Assembly: GCF_024448895.1 (NCBI RefSeq)
Contig: NZ_JAMOIC010000014.1
Coordinates: forward strand, 62,001-126,000
From: Stutzerimonas stutzeri
GTDB taxonomy: Bacteria > Pseudomonadota > Gammaproteobacteria > Pseudomonadales > Pseudomonadaceae
Direction of reading: 5' to 3'
DNA length: 64,000 nt
Within the stretch, counting starts at the first letter, position 1. The number at the start of each line of letters is the position of its first letter. Shown here piece by piece: positions 37,063-46,530 of the stretch. The position numbers were made by a program, and so were the translations under genes. Below the pieces are notes generated by a model. The model searched no databases. It was not told the DNA's origin and saw nothing but the letters and a program-made list of their open reading frames with translations.

Positions 37063-38864
37063 GGCGCTGGGTCAGGCTGCGCCGCGAAGCCTTCGGCCTG
37101 CATGCGCCACAGGGCGTCGAATTCGCCGCCACGGCTGCGCAGTTCGTGCGGCGGCCCGTCTTCGACGATGCGTCCGTCGCGCAGCACGATGATCCTGTCA
37201 AAGCTCGACAGCGTGGACAGGCGATGCGCCACGGCGACCACGGTGCGGTTGTAGACCAGGTTGTTCAGCGCGGCCTGGATCTCGCCCTCGGATTGGGTAT
37301 CCAGCGCCGAGGTGGCTTCATCGAGGATGAGGATCGGGGAGTCCTTCAGAAATGCACGGGCGATGCCCAGACGCTGACGCTGCCCGCCGGAGAGCATCAC
37401 GCCACGTTCACCGACCAGGGTGTCGTAGCCCTGCGGCAGTTCGCGGATGAAGCCGTCGCAGAAGGCGTTGCGCGCCGCCTCCGCGACGTCCTCGTCACTG
37501 GCGTCAGGCCGCCCGTAGCGGATGTTCTCGCGAATGCTGCGGTTGAACAGCGCGGTCTCTTGCGGCACCACCGCGATCTTCTCGCGCAGGCTGTCCTGGC
37601 TGACGCTGCGAATATCCTGACCGTCAATGACGATACGGCCGGTCTGCACATCGTCGAGGCGCTGGATCAGGTTGATCAGCGTCGACTTGCCCGCCCCGGA
37701 TGAGCCCACCACACCCACTTTCTGCCCGGCCGGTATGTGCAGGTCGAGGTGTTCGAATACCTTGCGCCGGTCGGGATAGCTGAAACCGATACCTTCGAAG
37801 GTGATGTCGCCTTCGGCAAGCAGCAGCTGGGTATCGTTGTCTTCCAGGCCGTGAGGCTGAACGATGATGCGCAGGGTATCGTCGATGGCGCCGATCTGCT
37901 GGGTCGCGTCCACCAGCGCCAGCGCCAGGTCACGCGAGCCATGCAGGATGCGGAACGTCAGCGCGCTGACCAGCACCACGTCACCCGCCGTCACTTCACC
38001 GCCGACCCAGAGATTGATCGCCCAGATCAGCATGCCGCCGGCCATCACCGACAGGCAGATGTCGTGCATCACCCGGGCTTTTTCCAGGTACATCCAGCTG
38101 CGCCGCTGGGCACGCGCTTCATAGCCGATTTCATGGGCCAGGCGCTCGGCCTCGCGGTCACGGGCAGAGAACGCCTTGATGGTCCAGACGTTCGATACCG
38201 CGTCTACCAACTCGCCGCCAACCCGCGCCGACTGAGCGGCGAAGCGCTGATGCTTGGCGCGGCCGCGGATGCCGAAGCCGGTGATCAGCACCGCGACGAT
38301 GGCAACGAAGAGGATCAGCGCCACCGCCATCCGCACGTCCACGGTGAGCAGCACCACCACGGCACCGACAAAGTCGATGATGGGCGGCACGATCTTCCAG
38401 GCCAGCCCGCCATAGATGGCACCGGCCGCTGCGCCCAGCGCTGAGATCCGATTGCCCAGCGAGCCGGCAAAATGCTCGGTGAAATAGCGCATCGGGTGGC
38501 CGGTCAGGTGCTTGAACAGGTCAACCCGGATGTCCACCACGCTAGCCACAACGGTGCGACAACCCAGCCAGCCGCCGAGCCGCCAGAACACGTTCTCGGT
38601 GACGATCAGCGCGATGAACAGGCCCAGCGGAAACCAGACCTCCGCCGCACTGCGATCCGAGCTGTTCTGAGCCATAGCGTCGACCAGCAGCTTCATGCCG
38701 TACTGCACCGCAACTGCACAACTGGACGCGCCGATGATCAGCGCCATCAGGCCGCTGAAGTGCCAGGGTCGGGCGCACACGTAGCGCCAGAGAAAAGCCA
38801 CCGGCCGGATAGGCAGCGGCGCCGCCTTTGGCTTGGCATTAGGCACTCCAGCCGGCGCGTTCAT
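37059..38864 (-). CDS. ABC exporter, fused permease-ATPase
   Basis: 601-residue half-transporter of the MsbA/NdvA type. Six helices lie in residues about 30-320. The ATPase domain has Walker A GSSGAGKST (about 390), signature LSGGQRQRLGIAR, Walker [13 protein letters not shown] and switch histidine VVAVAHRLSTL. It should act as a homodimer moving a lipid-linked or oligosaccharide substrate out of the cytoplasm. Translational overlap with the glycosidase upstream and the KTSC gene downstream ties it to the glycan cassette. Confidence 0.88.
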   Translation of the reverse strand: MNAPAGVPNAKPKAAPLPIRPVAFLWRYVCARPWHFSGLMALIIGASSCAVAVQYGMKLLVDAMAQNSSDRSAAEVWFPLGLFIALIVTENVFWRLGGWLGCRTVVASVVDIRVDLFKHLTGHPMRYFTEHFAGSLGNRISALGAAAGAIYGGLAWKIVPPIIDFVGAVVVLLTVDVRMAVALILFVAIVAVLITGFGIRGRAKHQRFAAQSARVGGELVDAVSNVWTIKAFSARDREAERLAHEIGYEARAQRRSWMYLEKARVMHDICLSVMAGGMLIWAINLWVGGEVTAGDVVLVSALTFRILHGSRDLALALVDATQQIGAIDDTLRIIVQPHGLEDNDTQLLLAEGDITFEGIGFSYPDRRKVFEHLDLHIPAGQKVGVVGSSGAGKSTLINLIQRLDDVQTGRIVIDGQDIRSVSQDSLREKIAVVPQETALFNRSIRENIRYGRPDASDEDVAEAARNAFCDGFIRELPQGYDTLVGERGVMLSGGQRQRLGIARAFLKDSPILILDEATSALDTQSEGEIQAALNNLVYNRTVVAVAHRLSTLSSFDRIIVLRDGRIVEDGPPHELRSRGGEFDALWRMQAEGFAAQPDPAP

Positions 38865-40015
38865 GTCAAGGTTTCGGCAGGCTGCAGCGCGGCACCCAGT
38901 TGACTGAAGCGCATCCGCTGCAGGCGCAGCTCGTCAGCCAGCCCTTCGTGTACGCAGCGGTTGCCGCTTTCGTCCGGAAAGCCCAGCAGCCCCACTGGGC
39001 AATGACGGTCATCGGTCCAGCCTGGGTAGTCGACCACTGGATACAGGCAGATACCCTCCACCGGTACGCCGGCCTGCATCGCCAAGCCTGCCTGTTCACT
39101 GACATAACGCAGCCAGTCGCCGCGCACATCGCCTTCGGCGCCGGTTTCAGCAATCAGTAACGGTCTTTTGTACCGCTGCCAGATCTCACGAAGAATGCCT
39201 TTGAAGGGCCGATAGTCCGAACTGTTCCGAGCAATGGTGCTGCCGTCTTCGTGGTACCACTGGTTATCGGAGTAGTAGTTCACGCCGATGATATCGAGAT
39301 ACTCCGGCGCACCCCCGAGGCCAGGCCACAGCTCACCGGTCAACATGTCCCACCCCTGAAACTGGGACAGACGGAAATCTTCGGCGGCGCGCTGCGGCCC
39401 TGGCCGATCGTTGCGCGAGGTGACGTGAATGGCCGGATCGACCTGCACGAAGCGTGCGTGGGGGTCCACGTCACGTATGGCCTCGATCGCCGCGATGGAC
39501 GCTCGGATCAGCTGGTGCTTGAGCTCGAAACCTCGCCCCCGCGCCATTGGATTGAAATACGCCTCGTCGCCACCCGCCCAGGACCAGAACGAGATCTCGT
39601 TGATCGGCGCATAGAACGGCACCGCATCCGATTCGTCCTTGACCAGCTGCGCGGTGGCGGCGGCGAATCGGGCGAAGCGCTCGACGAATTGTGGCCGCCA
39701 GATGTCGACGTCGTCCGGCCAGCCGTAATGACAGAGGTCCCATATCACCTGAGAGCCCTGACGCTGCGCCGCCTGCAGCATCGGCAGAAAGCTCGACCAG
39801 TCGTAGTGACCGGGCGTCTGCTCGATCAAGTGCCAGCGCACGCCATCCCGGACGCCGTGCAGACCATGACGATGGAGCACGGCGTAGTCGTGGGCAGCCC
39901 AACGGTCATGGCCGGTGGCGGCCAGCAGATCGAGGCGCCGACCATCGCTGCGACGATGGGTCGAGCATTCGAAGCCGGCGAGAAAGAAGCTTTTGAACAA
40001 CGATGGCTGATGCAT
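38861..40015 (-). CDS. Clan GH-A glycoside hydrolase (family 1-like)
   Basis: 384 residues, a TIM-barrel glycosidase. Likely acid/base glutamate in APINEISFWSW, and nucleophile glutamate in LLIAETGAEGD, about 160 residues later. WDLCHYGWP and YYSDNQWYH add to the GH-A likeness. It is distant from ordinary family 1 beta-glucosidases, and the substrate is unknown. No signal peptide. ATG 40015 follows GAGGAAAG; a GTG one codon earlier is less likely. It lies 12 bases after glf and overlaps the ABC exporter start. Confidence 0.78.
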   Translation of the reverse strand: MHQPSLFKSFFLAGFECSTHRRSDGRRLDLLAATGHDRWAAHDYAVLHRHGLHGVRDGVRWHLIEQTPGHYDWSSFLPMLQAAQRQGSQVIWDLCHYGWPDDVDIWRPQFVERFARFAAATAQLVKDESDAVPFYAPINEISFWSWAGGDEAYFNPMARGRGFELKHQLIRASIAAIEAIRDVDPHARFVQVDPAIHVTSRNDRPGPQRAAEDFRLSQFQGWDMLTGELWPGLGGAPEYLDIIGVNYYSDNQWYHEDGSTIARNSSDYRPFKGILREIWQRYKRPLLIAETGAEGDVRGDWLRYVSEQAGLAMQAGVPVEGICLYPVVDYPGWTDDRHCPVGLLGFPDESGNRCVHEGLADELRLQRMRFSQLGAALQPAETLT

Positions 40016-40027
40016 CACGCGCTTTCC

Positions 40028-41269
40028 TCAGGGTGCCTGATCGGCCAGGCTACGCGCGTGCTCAGCGCCCTCTCCGGCGGCCGACCCCTGCTCCGCTTCC
40101 TCGATGCGCTTGTACAGCGCCAGCGCCTGACCGACCACCTGATCCATGTTGTAGTACTTGTAGGTGCCGAGGCGGCCAACGAAGGTGACGCCGGGCGTCT
40201 CGTCCGCAAGTTGCTGGTAGCGCTTATACAACTCGGCATTTTCCGGCCGCGGGATCGGGTAGTAGGGGTCGCCCTCGGCCGCGGGGTACTCGTAGGTAAC
40301 GCTGGTCTTCGGGTGGACCTGCCCGGTGAGGTGCTTGTACTCGCTGATGCGCGTATAGGGCACATCTTCGCTAGGGTAGTTGACCGTACCGACCGCCTGG
40401 AACTGCTCTTGCTCGAGCTGCTTGTGCTCGAACTTCAGCGAGCGGTATGGCAGCTTGCCGAAGCGGTAGTCGAAGTATTCGTCGATCGGGCCGCAGAAGA
40501 TCAGGTGGTCGTACTGCACCTCGTCACGGATCTCGCGGTAGTCCGTGTTGATCATCACCTTGATGTTCGGGTGAGCGAGCATCTTCTCGAACATCTTGGT
40601 GTAGCCGTACTTGGGCATCTGCTGGAAGGTGTCGGTGAAGTAGCGGTCATCGGTGTTAGTGCGCGTGGGGATGCGCGAGGTCACCGACTTGTCCAGCTGC
40701 GACGGGTCCAGCCCCCACTGCTTGCGGGTGTAGCCGCGGAAGAACTTCTGATACAGCTCGCGGCCGATGCCGTTGATCACCACGTCTTCGCTGGTCTGGA
40801 TGTTCTCTACCGGCTCGGCACGGCTGGCGAGGAAATCTGCCGCTTCCTTTTCGGTCGTCATGTTCAGACCGTAGAGCTTGTTCAGCGTAGTCATGTTGAT
40901 CGGAATCGGCACTTCCTGCCCGTCCACCTGCGCCAGCACACGATGCTCGTAGGGGCGCCACTCGGTGAATCGCGAAAGGTAATCAACGATGCGCTGGGCG
41001 TTGGTGTGGAAGATGTGCGGACCGTAGCGATGAATCAGCACGCCGGCTTCGTCGTAATGGTCGTAGGCATTGCCGCCGATATGCGGACGCCGGTCGACCA
41101 CCAGCACGCGCTTGTTCAAGCCTGCCGCAAGGCGCTCAGCAAGCACACTGCCGGCAAAGCCCGCGCCGACAATCAGATAGTCGAAGCCGCGCCGGCGGGC
41201 GGACGATCCTTCGCTGGCGCCACCGCCTGCATGCTCGGGGTTGCTGTCTCGCAGGCTTACTTCGCGCAT
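40028..41269 (-). CDS. glf: UDP-galactopyranose mutase
   Basis: Flavoenzyme converting UDP-galactopyranose to UDP-galactofuranose in the cytoplasm. About 413 residues. FAD-binding DYLIVGAGFAGSVLAERL (residues about 28-46), RRPHIGGNAYDHYD, RYGPHIFHTN and YTRKQWGLDPSQL are all family signatures. The ATG at 41269 overlaps the end of the glycosyltransferase gene by 13 bases. About 27 residues precede the core, longer than E. coli Glf. The enzyme's substrate is the product of galE, which lies divergently at 42.9 kb. Confidence 0.93.
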   Translation of the reverse strand: MREVSLRDSNPEHAGGGASEGSSARRRGFDYLIVGAGFAGSVLAERLAAGLNKRVLVVDRRPHIGGNAYDHYDEAGVLIHRYGPHIFHTNAQRIVDYLSRFTEWRPYEHRVLAQVDGQEVPIPINMTTLNKLYGLNMTTEKEAADFLASRAEPVENIQTSEDVVINGIGRELYQKFFRGYTRKQWGLDPSQLDKSVTSRIPTRTNTDDRYFTDTFQQMPKYGYTKMFEKMLAHPNIKVMINTDYREIRDEVQYDHLIFCGPIDEYFDYRFGKLPYRSLKFEHKQLEQEQFQAVGTVNYPSEDVPYTRISEYKHLTGQVHPKTSVTYEYPAAEGDPYYPIPRPENAELYKRYQQLADETPGVTFVGRLGTYKYYNMDQVVGQALALYKRIEEAEQGSAAGEGAEHARSLADQAP

Positions 41270-42441
41270 TTCATCTTCTCCTTCATCAGCGCCCAGGTGT
41301 GATCCCAGGACATGTCGCCAAGAATTTCGTCGGCCGTCTTCAACAGACGGTCGCGGTCTTCGCCATCGACCAGGGCTTTTTCCACCGACGCTACGAAGGC
41401 ATCGGCGCCGTCGGCGATGTAGACGATTTCGGTGTCGCCGTAGGTGCGCACCACGTCCTTGATTGGCGTGGAAACAACCGGGCAGCCACCGGCCAGGTAT
41501 TCGGGTGTCTTGGTCGGGCTGATGAACCGCGTCGACTCGTTCATCGCGAACGGCATGATCGCCACGTCCCAACCGGACAGGTACTTCGGCAACTCGTCGT
41601 ACGTCTTGCCGCCCAGGTAGTGGATGTTGTCGCGCTGCGGCAGGTCTGCCGGGTCGATCTTGACCACTGGCCCGACCAGCACGAATTGCCAGTCCGGCCG
41701 CTGCTTCGCCATATCGGCAACCAGTTCGATATCGAATCGCTCGTCGATCACCCCGTAGAAGCCCAGCCGCGGGTGCGGGATTTCTGATTGGTCGACCGGG
41801 TCGGCCTGAGTCCGCCGCGCTTCGGCGAAATGCGCGACATCGACGCTGCTGGGGAAGGCGTGGGCGTTGTCGTGCAGCTCACGCTTGGCTTCCCAGATGC
41901 TGTAACCGCCGGTAAAGACCAGATCGGCGCGCTTGAGCAGCTCACGCTCGCGCTCGACCAGTTCCGGCGGCGCCCCGCGAAACGCGGACAGCTCGTCCAT
42001 GCAGTCGTAGACGATCAGAGAAGGTTCGAGATGGCCGGCGTAATCCAGCGCCATCGGTGTGTAGAACCAGAGCATCAGCTCGTTGACGCCCAGCTTGCTC
42101 AGGTAACCGTCGAGCAGGTCACGCTGCACGCGCAATGCGGTGGCGCCTTCGCAGCCATGGGGCAGACGCGGGACCAGCACCTGCACGCCGTTCTCTTCAG
42201 GGCGCACTTCCAGCCAGGGCTGTTCATCCTCGGTAGGGATGGGTTCTTCGCAGAACAACAGATTGAAGTCCCGGGCGAATCGCGACATCAGATGTTGTGG
42301 ACGCTGATAGACGAAACTCCAGCGTAGATGGGACAAACACAGCAGCGTGGGCACCTGCTCGTCGAAGATGACTTCGGGCGGTGTCTCCTGCTTGTCGGGG
42401 GATTTGCCAATTTCGTATTGGTAGGGGCCGGCCCAGCTCAT
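41257..42441 (-). CDS. Glycosyltransferase, GT-B fold (TuaH-like)
   Basis: 394 residues. The N-terminal half has CLSHLRWSFVYQRPQHLMSR and IVYDCMDELSAF, typical of TuaH-like family 1/4 transferases. The C-terminal nucleotide-sugar site is SPTKTPEYLAGGCPVVSTP. No membrane helix; cytoplasmic. ATG 42441 (MSWAGPYQ) is chosen; the frame extends 18 codons upstream without features. Overlap with glf suggests it uses UDP-Galf, but donor and acceptor are not shown by sequence. Confidence 0.82.
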   Translation of the reverse strand: MSWAGPYQYEIGKSPDKQETPPEVIFDEQVPTLLCLSHLRWSFVYQRPQHLMSRFARDFNLLFCEEPIPTEDEQPWLEVRPEENGVQVLVPRLPHGCEGATALRVQRDLLDGYLSKLGVNELMLWFYTPMALDYAGHLEPSLIVYDCMDELSAFRGAPPELVERERELLKRADLVFTGGYSIWEAKRELHDNAHAFPSSVDVAHFAEARRTQADPVDQSEIPHPRLGFYGVIDERFDIELVADMAKQRPDWQFVLVGPVVKIDPADLPQRDNIHYLGGKTYDELPKYLSGWDVAIMPFAMNESTRFISPTKTPEYLAGGCPVVSTPIKDVVRTYGDTEIVYIADGADAFVASVEKALVDGEDRDRLLKTADEILGDMSWDHTWALMKEKMKCAK

Positions 42442-42849
42442 GGAAACCTCGTCATCGGGCGAAGCCGCTCCTGAATCCCTTCCGCCGCATCGCAAAACCC
42501 GCGCTCCTGCGCGTGGAAATCAAAAAAGCAGCGCTTTCGGAGAGCAGAAGAACCACCGTTGCGCAAGCACCATCCGCCGGCTATGGACGGTGTGGCGCCA
42601 GACAAGGTTCCCTATAGGCCCATGGTGGTCGGTCATCGGCTGACTACCGTTTCGCTGGAACTTGCTCACACCTTTCCTCGTCCGTATCACAGGACGCCAG
42701 TTTTATCCCGGCATCGGAACCCCGTGCTCCCGCAGTAAGCACGCTCCGATTCGCCGACCCTAACCCTGGAGATGTACGCAGCGACCGAGCTCAAACGGCC
42801 AGCCGCAGTCTCTTTGCGCGTCGAAAAAATTGTTATGCGAGGTAGACAC
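42442..42849. other. Divergent promoter region of the glycan cassette and galE
   Basis: About 408 bases without a credible gene between the glycosyltransferase and galE starts. It must contain promoters for both directions. I see no clear -35/-10 pair, operator or terminator. Confidence 0.5.
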
Positions 42850-43914
42850 ATGATTCTGGTAACGGGTGGAGCGGGTTACATCGGCTCCCACGCAGTGCTG
42901 GAACTGCTGACGGCAGGGCACGAAGTCTTGGTCCTCGACAACCTTTGCAACAGTTCCAAGGTCGCGCTTGATCGAGTGGAGCAACTTGCCGGGCGCAAGG
43001 TGCAATTCGTCAAAGGCGATGTGCGTAACCGTTCGCTGCTCAATGCGCTGTTTGCCTCCTATCCGGTGACCGCAGTGCTGCACTTCGCCGGCCTCAAGGC
43101 GGTGGGTGAAAGCGTGCGCGAACCGTTGCGCTACTACGAAACCAACGTCAGCGGCAGCATCGCGCTATGCCAGGCGATGGCCGAAGCCGGAATTTTCAAG
43201 CTGGTCTTCAGCTCCTCGGCGACCGTGTATGGCGAGTCTCCACGCATGCCGATCACGGAAAACTGCCCGACAGGTATACCGACCAACCCCTACGGCCAAT
43301 CCAAACTAATGGCCGAGAACGTACTCAAGGGGCTAGCTGAGTCCGACCCGCGCTGGTCTATCGCGCTGCTGCGCTATTTCAACCCGATCGGTGCTCACGA
43401 GTCCGGGCTGATCGGTGAAGACCCCAACGGCATTCCGAACAATCTGCTGCCCTACATGCTTCAGGTTGCAGTCGGTCGTCGCAAGCATCTCAATGTCTAC
43501 GGCGCCGACTATCCGACACCTGACGGCACCGGCGTGCGCGACTACATCCACGTGGTCGACCTCGCCAAGGGTCATCTCAAGGCACTTGAACGCCTCGAAC
43601 AGGTTCACGGTGTTTCCACGTGGAACCTAGGCACAGGGCGTGGCTATTCGGTACGCCAGATGGTCACGGCCTTCGAAGAAGTCATCGGACGACCGCTGCC
43701 GCATATCTACAAGGCCCGCCGTCCCGGCGACATCGCACAATGCTGGTCGGACACGACGAAAGCGCGCGAAGAATTGGGCTGGGAGGCAGAGAAAGGGCTG
43801 CTGACAATGCTCGGCGATGCCTGGAGATGGCAGAGCCGCAACCCGCAAGGCTATGCGACCGAAAAAGTTGCGAAGAAGACCGAGTCCAATACCGAAACCG
43901 CGCTGGCCAGTTAG
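42850..43914 (+). CDS. galE: UDP-glucose 4-epimerase
   Basis: Short-chain dehydrogenase-type epimerase interconverting UDP-glucose and UDP-galactose. 354 residues. NAD-binding VTGGAGYIGSH at the N terminus, catalytic serine/tyrosine in FSSSATVYG and NPYGQSKLMAE, and ARRPGDIAQCWSD near the C terminus. ATG 42850 follows GAGG by 9 bases; a longer frame from 42772 lacks family support. The C-terminal 20 residues (VAKKTESNTETALAS) are extra. It supplies the Glf substrate. Confidence 0.93.
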   Translation: MILVTGGAGYIGSHAVLELLTAGHEVLVLDNLCNSSKVALDRVEQLAGRKVQFVKGDVRNRSLLNALFASYPVTAVLHFAGLKAVGESVREPLRYYETNVSGSIALCQAMAEAGIFKLVFSSSATVYGESPRMPITENCPTGIPTNPYGQSKLMAENVLKGLAESDPRWSIALLRYFNPIGAHESGLIGEDPNGIPNNLLPYMLQVAVGRRKHLNVYGADYPTPDGTGVRDYIHVVDLAKGHLKALERLEQVHGVSTWNLGTGRGYSVRQMVTAFEEVIGRPLPHIYKARRPGDIAQCWSDTTKAREELGWEAEKGLLTMLGDAWRWQSRNPQGYATEKVAKKTESNTETALAS

Positions 43915-43944
43915 GCCTGCGCGGCAACAGTTGCGGTTATTGGC

Positions 43945-45333
43945 TCAAGGTGCGGTGCAGGCAAGCTCACGACGGATTTTGGAAGCGTCGAGCCGTCTGT
44001 TCTGCTGGACCGCCCCAGTCAGCTGAGGGTCCTGAACGGCCGTTCGCAGCAGCGCTTCGCGAATCTGCGCGCTGGTAGCGCAAGGGTTAAGCGATGCGTA
44101 GAGCGCAGCCGCACCAGCAACGTGGGGCGCAGCCATGGACGTGCCGCTCATGTAGGCGTAACCGGCCCCACTTATCGTAGGCACCGTGGATATGATGCTC
44201 ACGCCTGGTGCCGCGATGTGAACACTGTTCACACCGTAGTTCGAGAAGCTCGCGCGACGACCATTCTGATCGATCGCCCCCACTGATATTACGTTCGGCA
44301 AGTTGTAGCTCGCCGGGTAGCTCGGGGTACTGTCTATGTTGAGGCCGCTGTTACCAGCCGCTGCGATGAACAAGATATTTGCATTGCCAGCGGCCTGGAT
44401 GGCGTCTTGAAGCGCTTGGGAATACCCGCCGCCGCCCCATGAGTTGTTCGTCGCGACTAGGTCGATCTTCTTGGCCAGTTTCAGCTGCGTCAGGTAGTTG
44501 ATCGCCTTAACCGCGCCAGCCGTTGTGCCACCGTTGGCCCCGAGAAATTTCGCGGTGATCAGCTTGGCGGTCGGGCAAACGCCGAACACACCGGCACCGT
44601 TGTTGGCAACCGCTGCGACCGTTCCCGCCACGTGTGTACCGTGATCATCCGCAAGGCCGTCGTAGACGCTGGCGTTATTGGCGGCAAAGTCCCAGCCATG
44701 AATATCGTCCACGAATCCGTTGCGATCGTTGTCCTTACGATCGGCACGGGAGCCCTCGCCTGGATTGATCCAGATGTTGGCGCGCAGATCACCATGCGTC
44801 GTCATTACGCCTTCGTCGATGATGCCGATGTGCACCTTGCTCGAGCACAGCGCACCGGCGTTCCACGCCGCGAGCGCACCACTGCCGTATGGCGACGCCG
44901 GTGATGTCGTGGCGCCTTGCATACCCCAAAGCATGTTGATGCCAGGGTCGTTCGGGTTGGCTAGCTGCGTGCTGTAGGTCCAGTTCGGCTCGACAAAATC
45001 TACGGCTGGGTCGGCGGCAAGTTGTGCGATGAGCGCAGCATCTACCTTTTTGCCTTTGCCAAGCGTCGCCTGGACCAGATCGCCCTTGGCATCTTTTCTA
45101 GCCGCCTTGTCCAGCAGCTTCTGGGCAGCCTTCGCACCCTGCTTGTTCAACGCGGCACTCTTGGCCGCCTCGGTCGCGCCCGGCTTGAACTGCACCAGTA
45201 TTTCCCCTTCGACAAAGGGCCGGCCGGCCTTGAGCGAAGCGCCAACCGCTGCGCTGGGCTTGGCTGCAACCTCCCCAGCCCCAATAGCAAGCATCGCAAA
45301 AACACCAAGGCACACACGCTTGTTCTGGACCAT
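43945..45333 (-). CDS. Exported subtilisin-like serine protease (S8)
   Basis: 462 residues. Signal peptide ends VAAKPSA. An inhibitor-like prodomain (EGEILVQFKPGATEAAKSAAL to AVDFVEPNW) covers about residues 38-120. The catalytic Asp is in GIIDEGVMTTH (an E where T/S is usual), His in DHGTHVAGTVAAV and Ser in MSGTSMAAPHVAG. Secreted or periplasmic. ATG 45333 follows GAGGAG by 7 bases. Convergent with galE. Confidence 0.9.
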   Translation of the reverse strand: MVQNKRVCLGVFAMLAIGAGEVAAKPSAAVGASLKAGRPFVEGEILVQFKPGATEAAKSAALNKQGAKAAQKLLDKAARKDAKGDLVQATLGKGKKVDAALIAQLAADPAVDFVEPNWTYSTQLANPNDPGINMLWGMQGATTSPASPYGSGALAAWNAGALCSSKVHIGIIDEGVMTTHGDLRANIWINPGEGSRADRKDNDRNGFVDDIHGWDFAANNASVYDGLADDHGTHVAGTVAAVANNGAGVFGVCPTAKLITAKFLGANGGTTAGAVKAINYLTQLKLAKKIDLVATNNSWGGGGYSQALQDAIQAAGNANILFIAAAGNSGLNIDSTPSYPASYNLPNVISVGAIDQNGRRASFSNYGVNSVHIAAPGVSIISTVPTISGAGYAYMSGTSMAAPHVAGAAALYASLNPCATSAQIREALLRTAVQDPQLTGAVQQNRRLDASKIRRELACTAP

Positions 45334-45513
45334 CACTGTTCTCCTCGAACGACTGCAGACAGTCCAGACGCCGATGCGCGGGACCGTTATGGACGTAAGA
45401 ACTGTATCGGCAAGCGTAGTGTCGTTTTAGTGGCGCCAGACAGGCGGCACGACCACCCATCGGCTGCCGGGTACGCTTAAGACTGGCAGCATTGCGCCGC
45501 GACCGCCGCCGGA

Positions 45514-46398
45514 TCAGGCCAATTGCTGGCGCAACCAGTCAGCCAGGCGTTCGGCACGGCGGTCAGTCCGGCGGGACGGCACCCAGAGCGCCAGTCGCGC
45601 GCCCGTTTCGACAAAGCCCCAGGGCGCGAGCAAACGCCCCTGGCGCAGGTCATCGGCGACTAGCTGATGCGGAGCAATGGCTACGCCCAGCCCGGCAAGT
45701 GCCGCCTCCAGCAAGAAATAGAGATGTTCGAAGCCCTGGCCCATGCGCAGTGCGTCCGGCTCCAGGCCGTTGCCCTTTGCCCAGGCTGGCCACGCTTGTG
45801 GCCTGGATGCGGTGTACAGCAACGCTTCGCCAAGCAATGCCGAAGCCGGCGCCTGGTGCAGCGCAGCACAATGAGGGTGATGCGGACTGAGCACCGGGCC
45901 GATGCTTTCGCTGGCGAGTTCGTAAACCTGCATATCAGACGGCCAGGGCGGCTCGGCATACAACAGGGTGGCATCCAGCCCGGGCCGCCTCGGGTCCAGT
46001 TCACCCTCGCTGGCCGACAGCTGCAGGCGCAGCTCCGGCAGCTCGCGATTGAGCCGGTCGAGCCGCGGGATGAACCAGCGCGCCAGCAGACTGCCGGGAC
46101 AGCCCAGTACGAAGGGCGCATCCACTGTCTGCTGGCGCAGCTCGGCGCAGCACGCACGCAGCCGGTCGAAAGCTTCACCAGCAGCATCGCGCAGGCGCAG
46201 TCCCGCATCGGTGAGTTTTACGCCGCGTCCCTCTTTGCTGAACAGCGCCACGCCAAGATCGTCTTCGAGCAGCCGGATCTGCCGACTGACGGCACCGTGG
46301 GTCACGCTGAGTTCCGACGCCGCTTGGCTTACGCTCTGCAGCCGCGCAGCCGCTTCGAAGGCGCGCAAGGCGTTGAGGGGAGGGAGATCTTTGCTCAT
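45514..46398 (-). CDS. trpI: LysR-type activator of trpBA
   Basis: 294 residues. N-terminal winged helix ([33 protein letters not shown]) and C-terminal LysR effector domain. Divergence from trpBA with 132 bases between is the conserved pseudomonad trpI arrangement, in which TrpI activates trpBA in response to indoleglycerol phosphate. The intergenic gap should hold the TrpI sites; I did not fix their exact bases. Confidence 0.9.
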   Translation of the reverse strand: MSKDLPPLNALRAFEAAARLQSVSQAASELSVTHGAVSRQIRLLEDDLGVALFSKEGRGVKLTDAGLRLRDAAGEAFDRLRACCAELRQQTVDAPFVLGCPGSLLARWFIPRLDRLNRELPELRLQLSASEGELDPRRPGLDATLLYAEPPWPSDMQVYELASESIGPVLSPHHPHCAALHQAPASALLGEALLYTASRPQAWPAWAKGNGLEPDALRMGQGFEHLYFLLEAALAGLGVAIAPHQLVADDLRQGRLLAPWGFVETGARLALWVPSRRTDRRAERLADWLRQQLA

Positions 46399-46530
46399 CA
46401 GTGAGTTTTCCTGACAGGTTACGGCGATCTTATCGCTTTTTATCCAGGCCAGAGTCGGTTAATTTTCGGCCCATCGCGCGATCCTTTCCCTTGAATGGAT
46501 TGCCGCCACCTACTCCCGCAGGAGATGACC

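Noticed and set aside
39251-41302. A 683-codon open frame on the plus strand
   Set aside because: It is antisense to the glycosidase and glf genes, has no family features and reflects high third-position GC.
41270-41572. Longer start for UDP-galactopyranose mutase
   Set aside because: The 101 extra residues lie inside the glycosyltransferase gene and are low-complexity arginine-rich.
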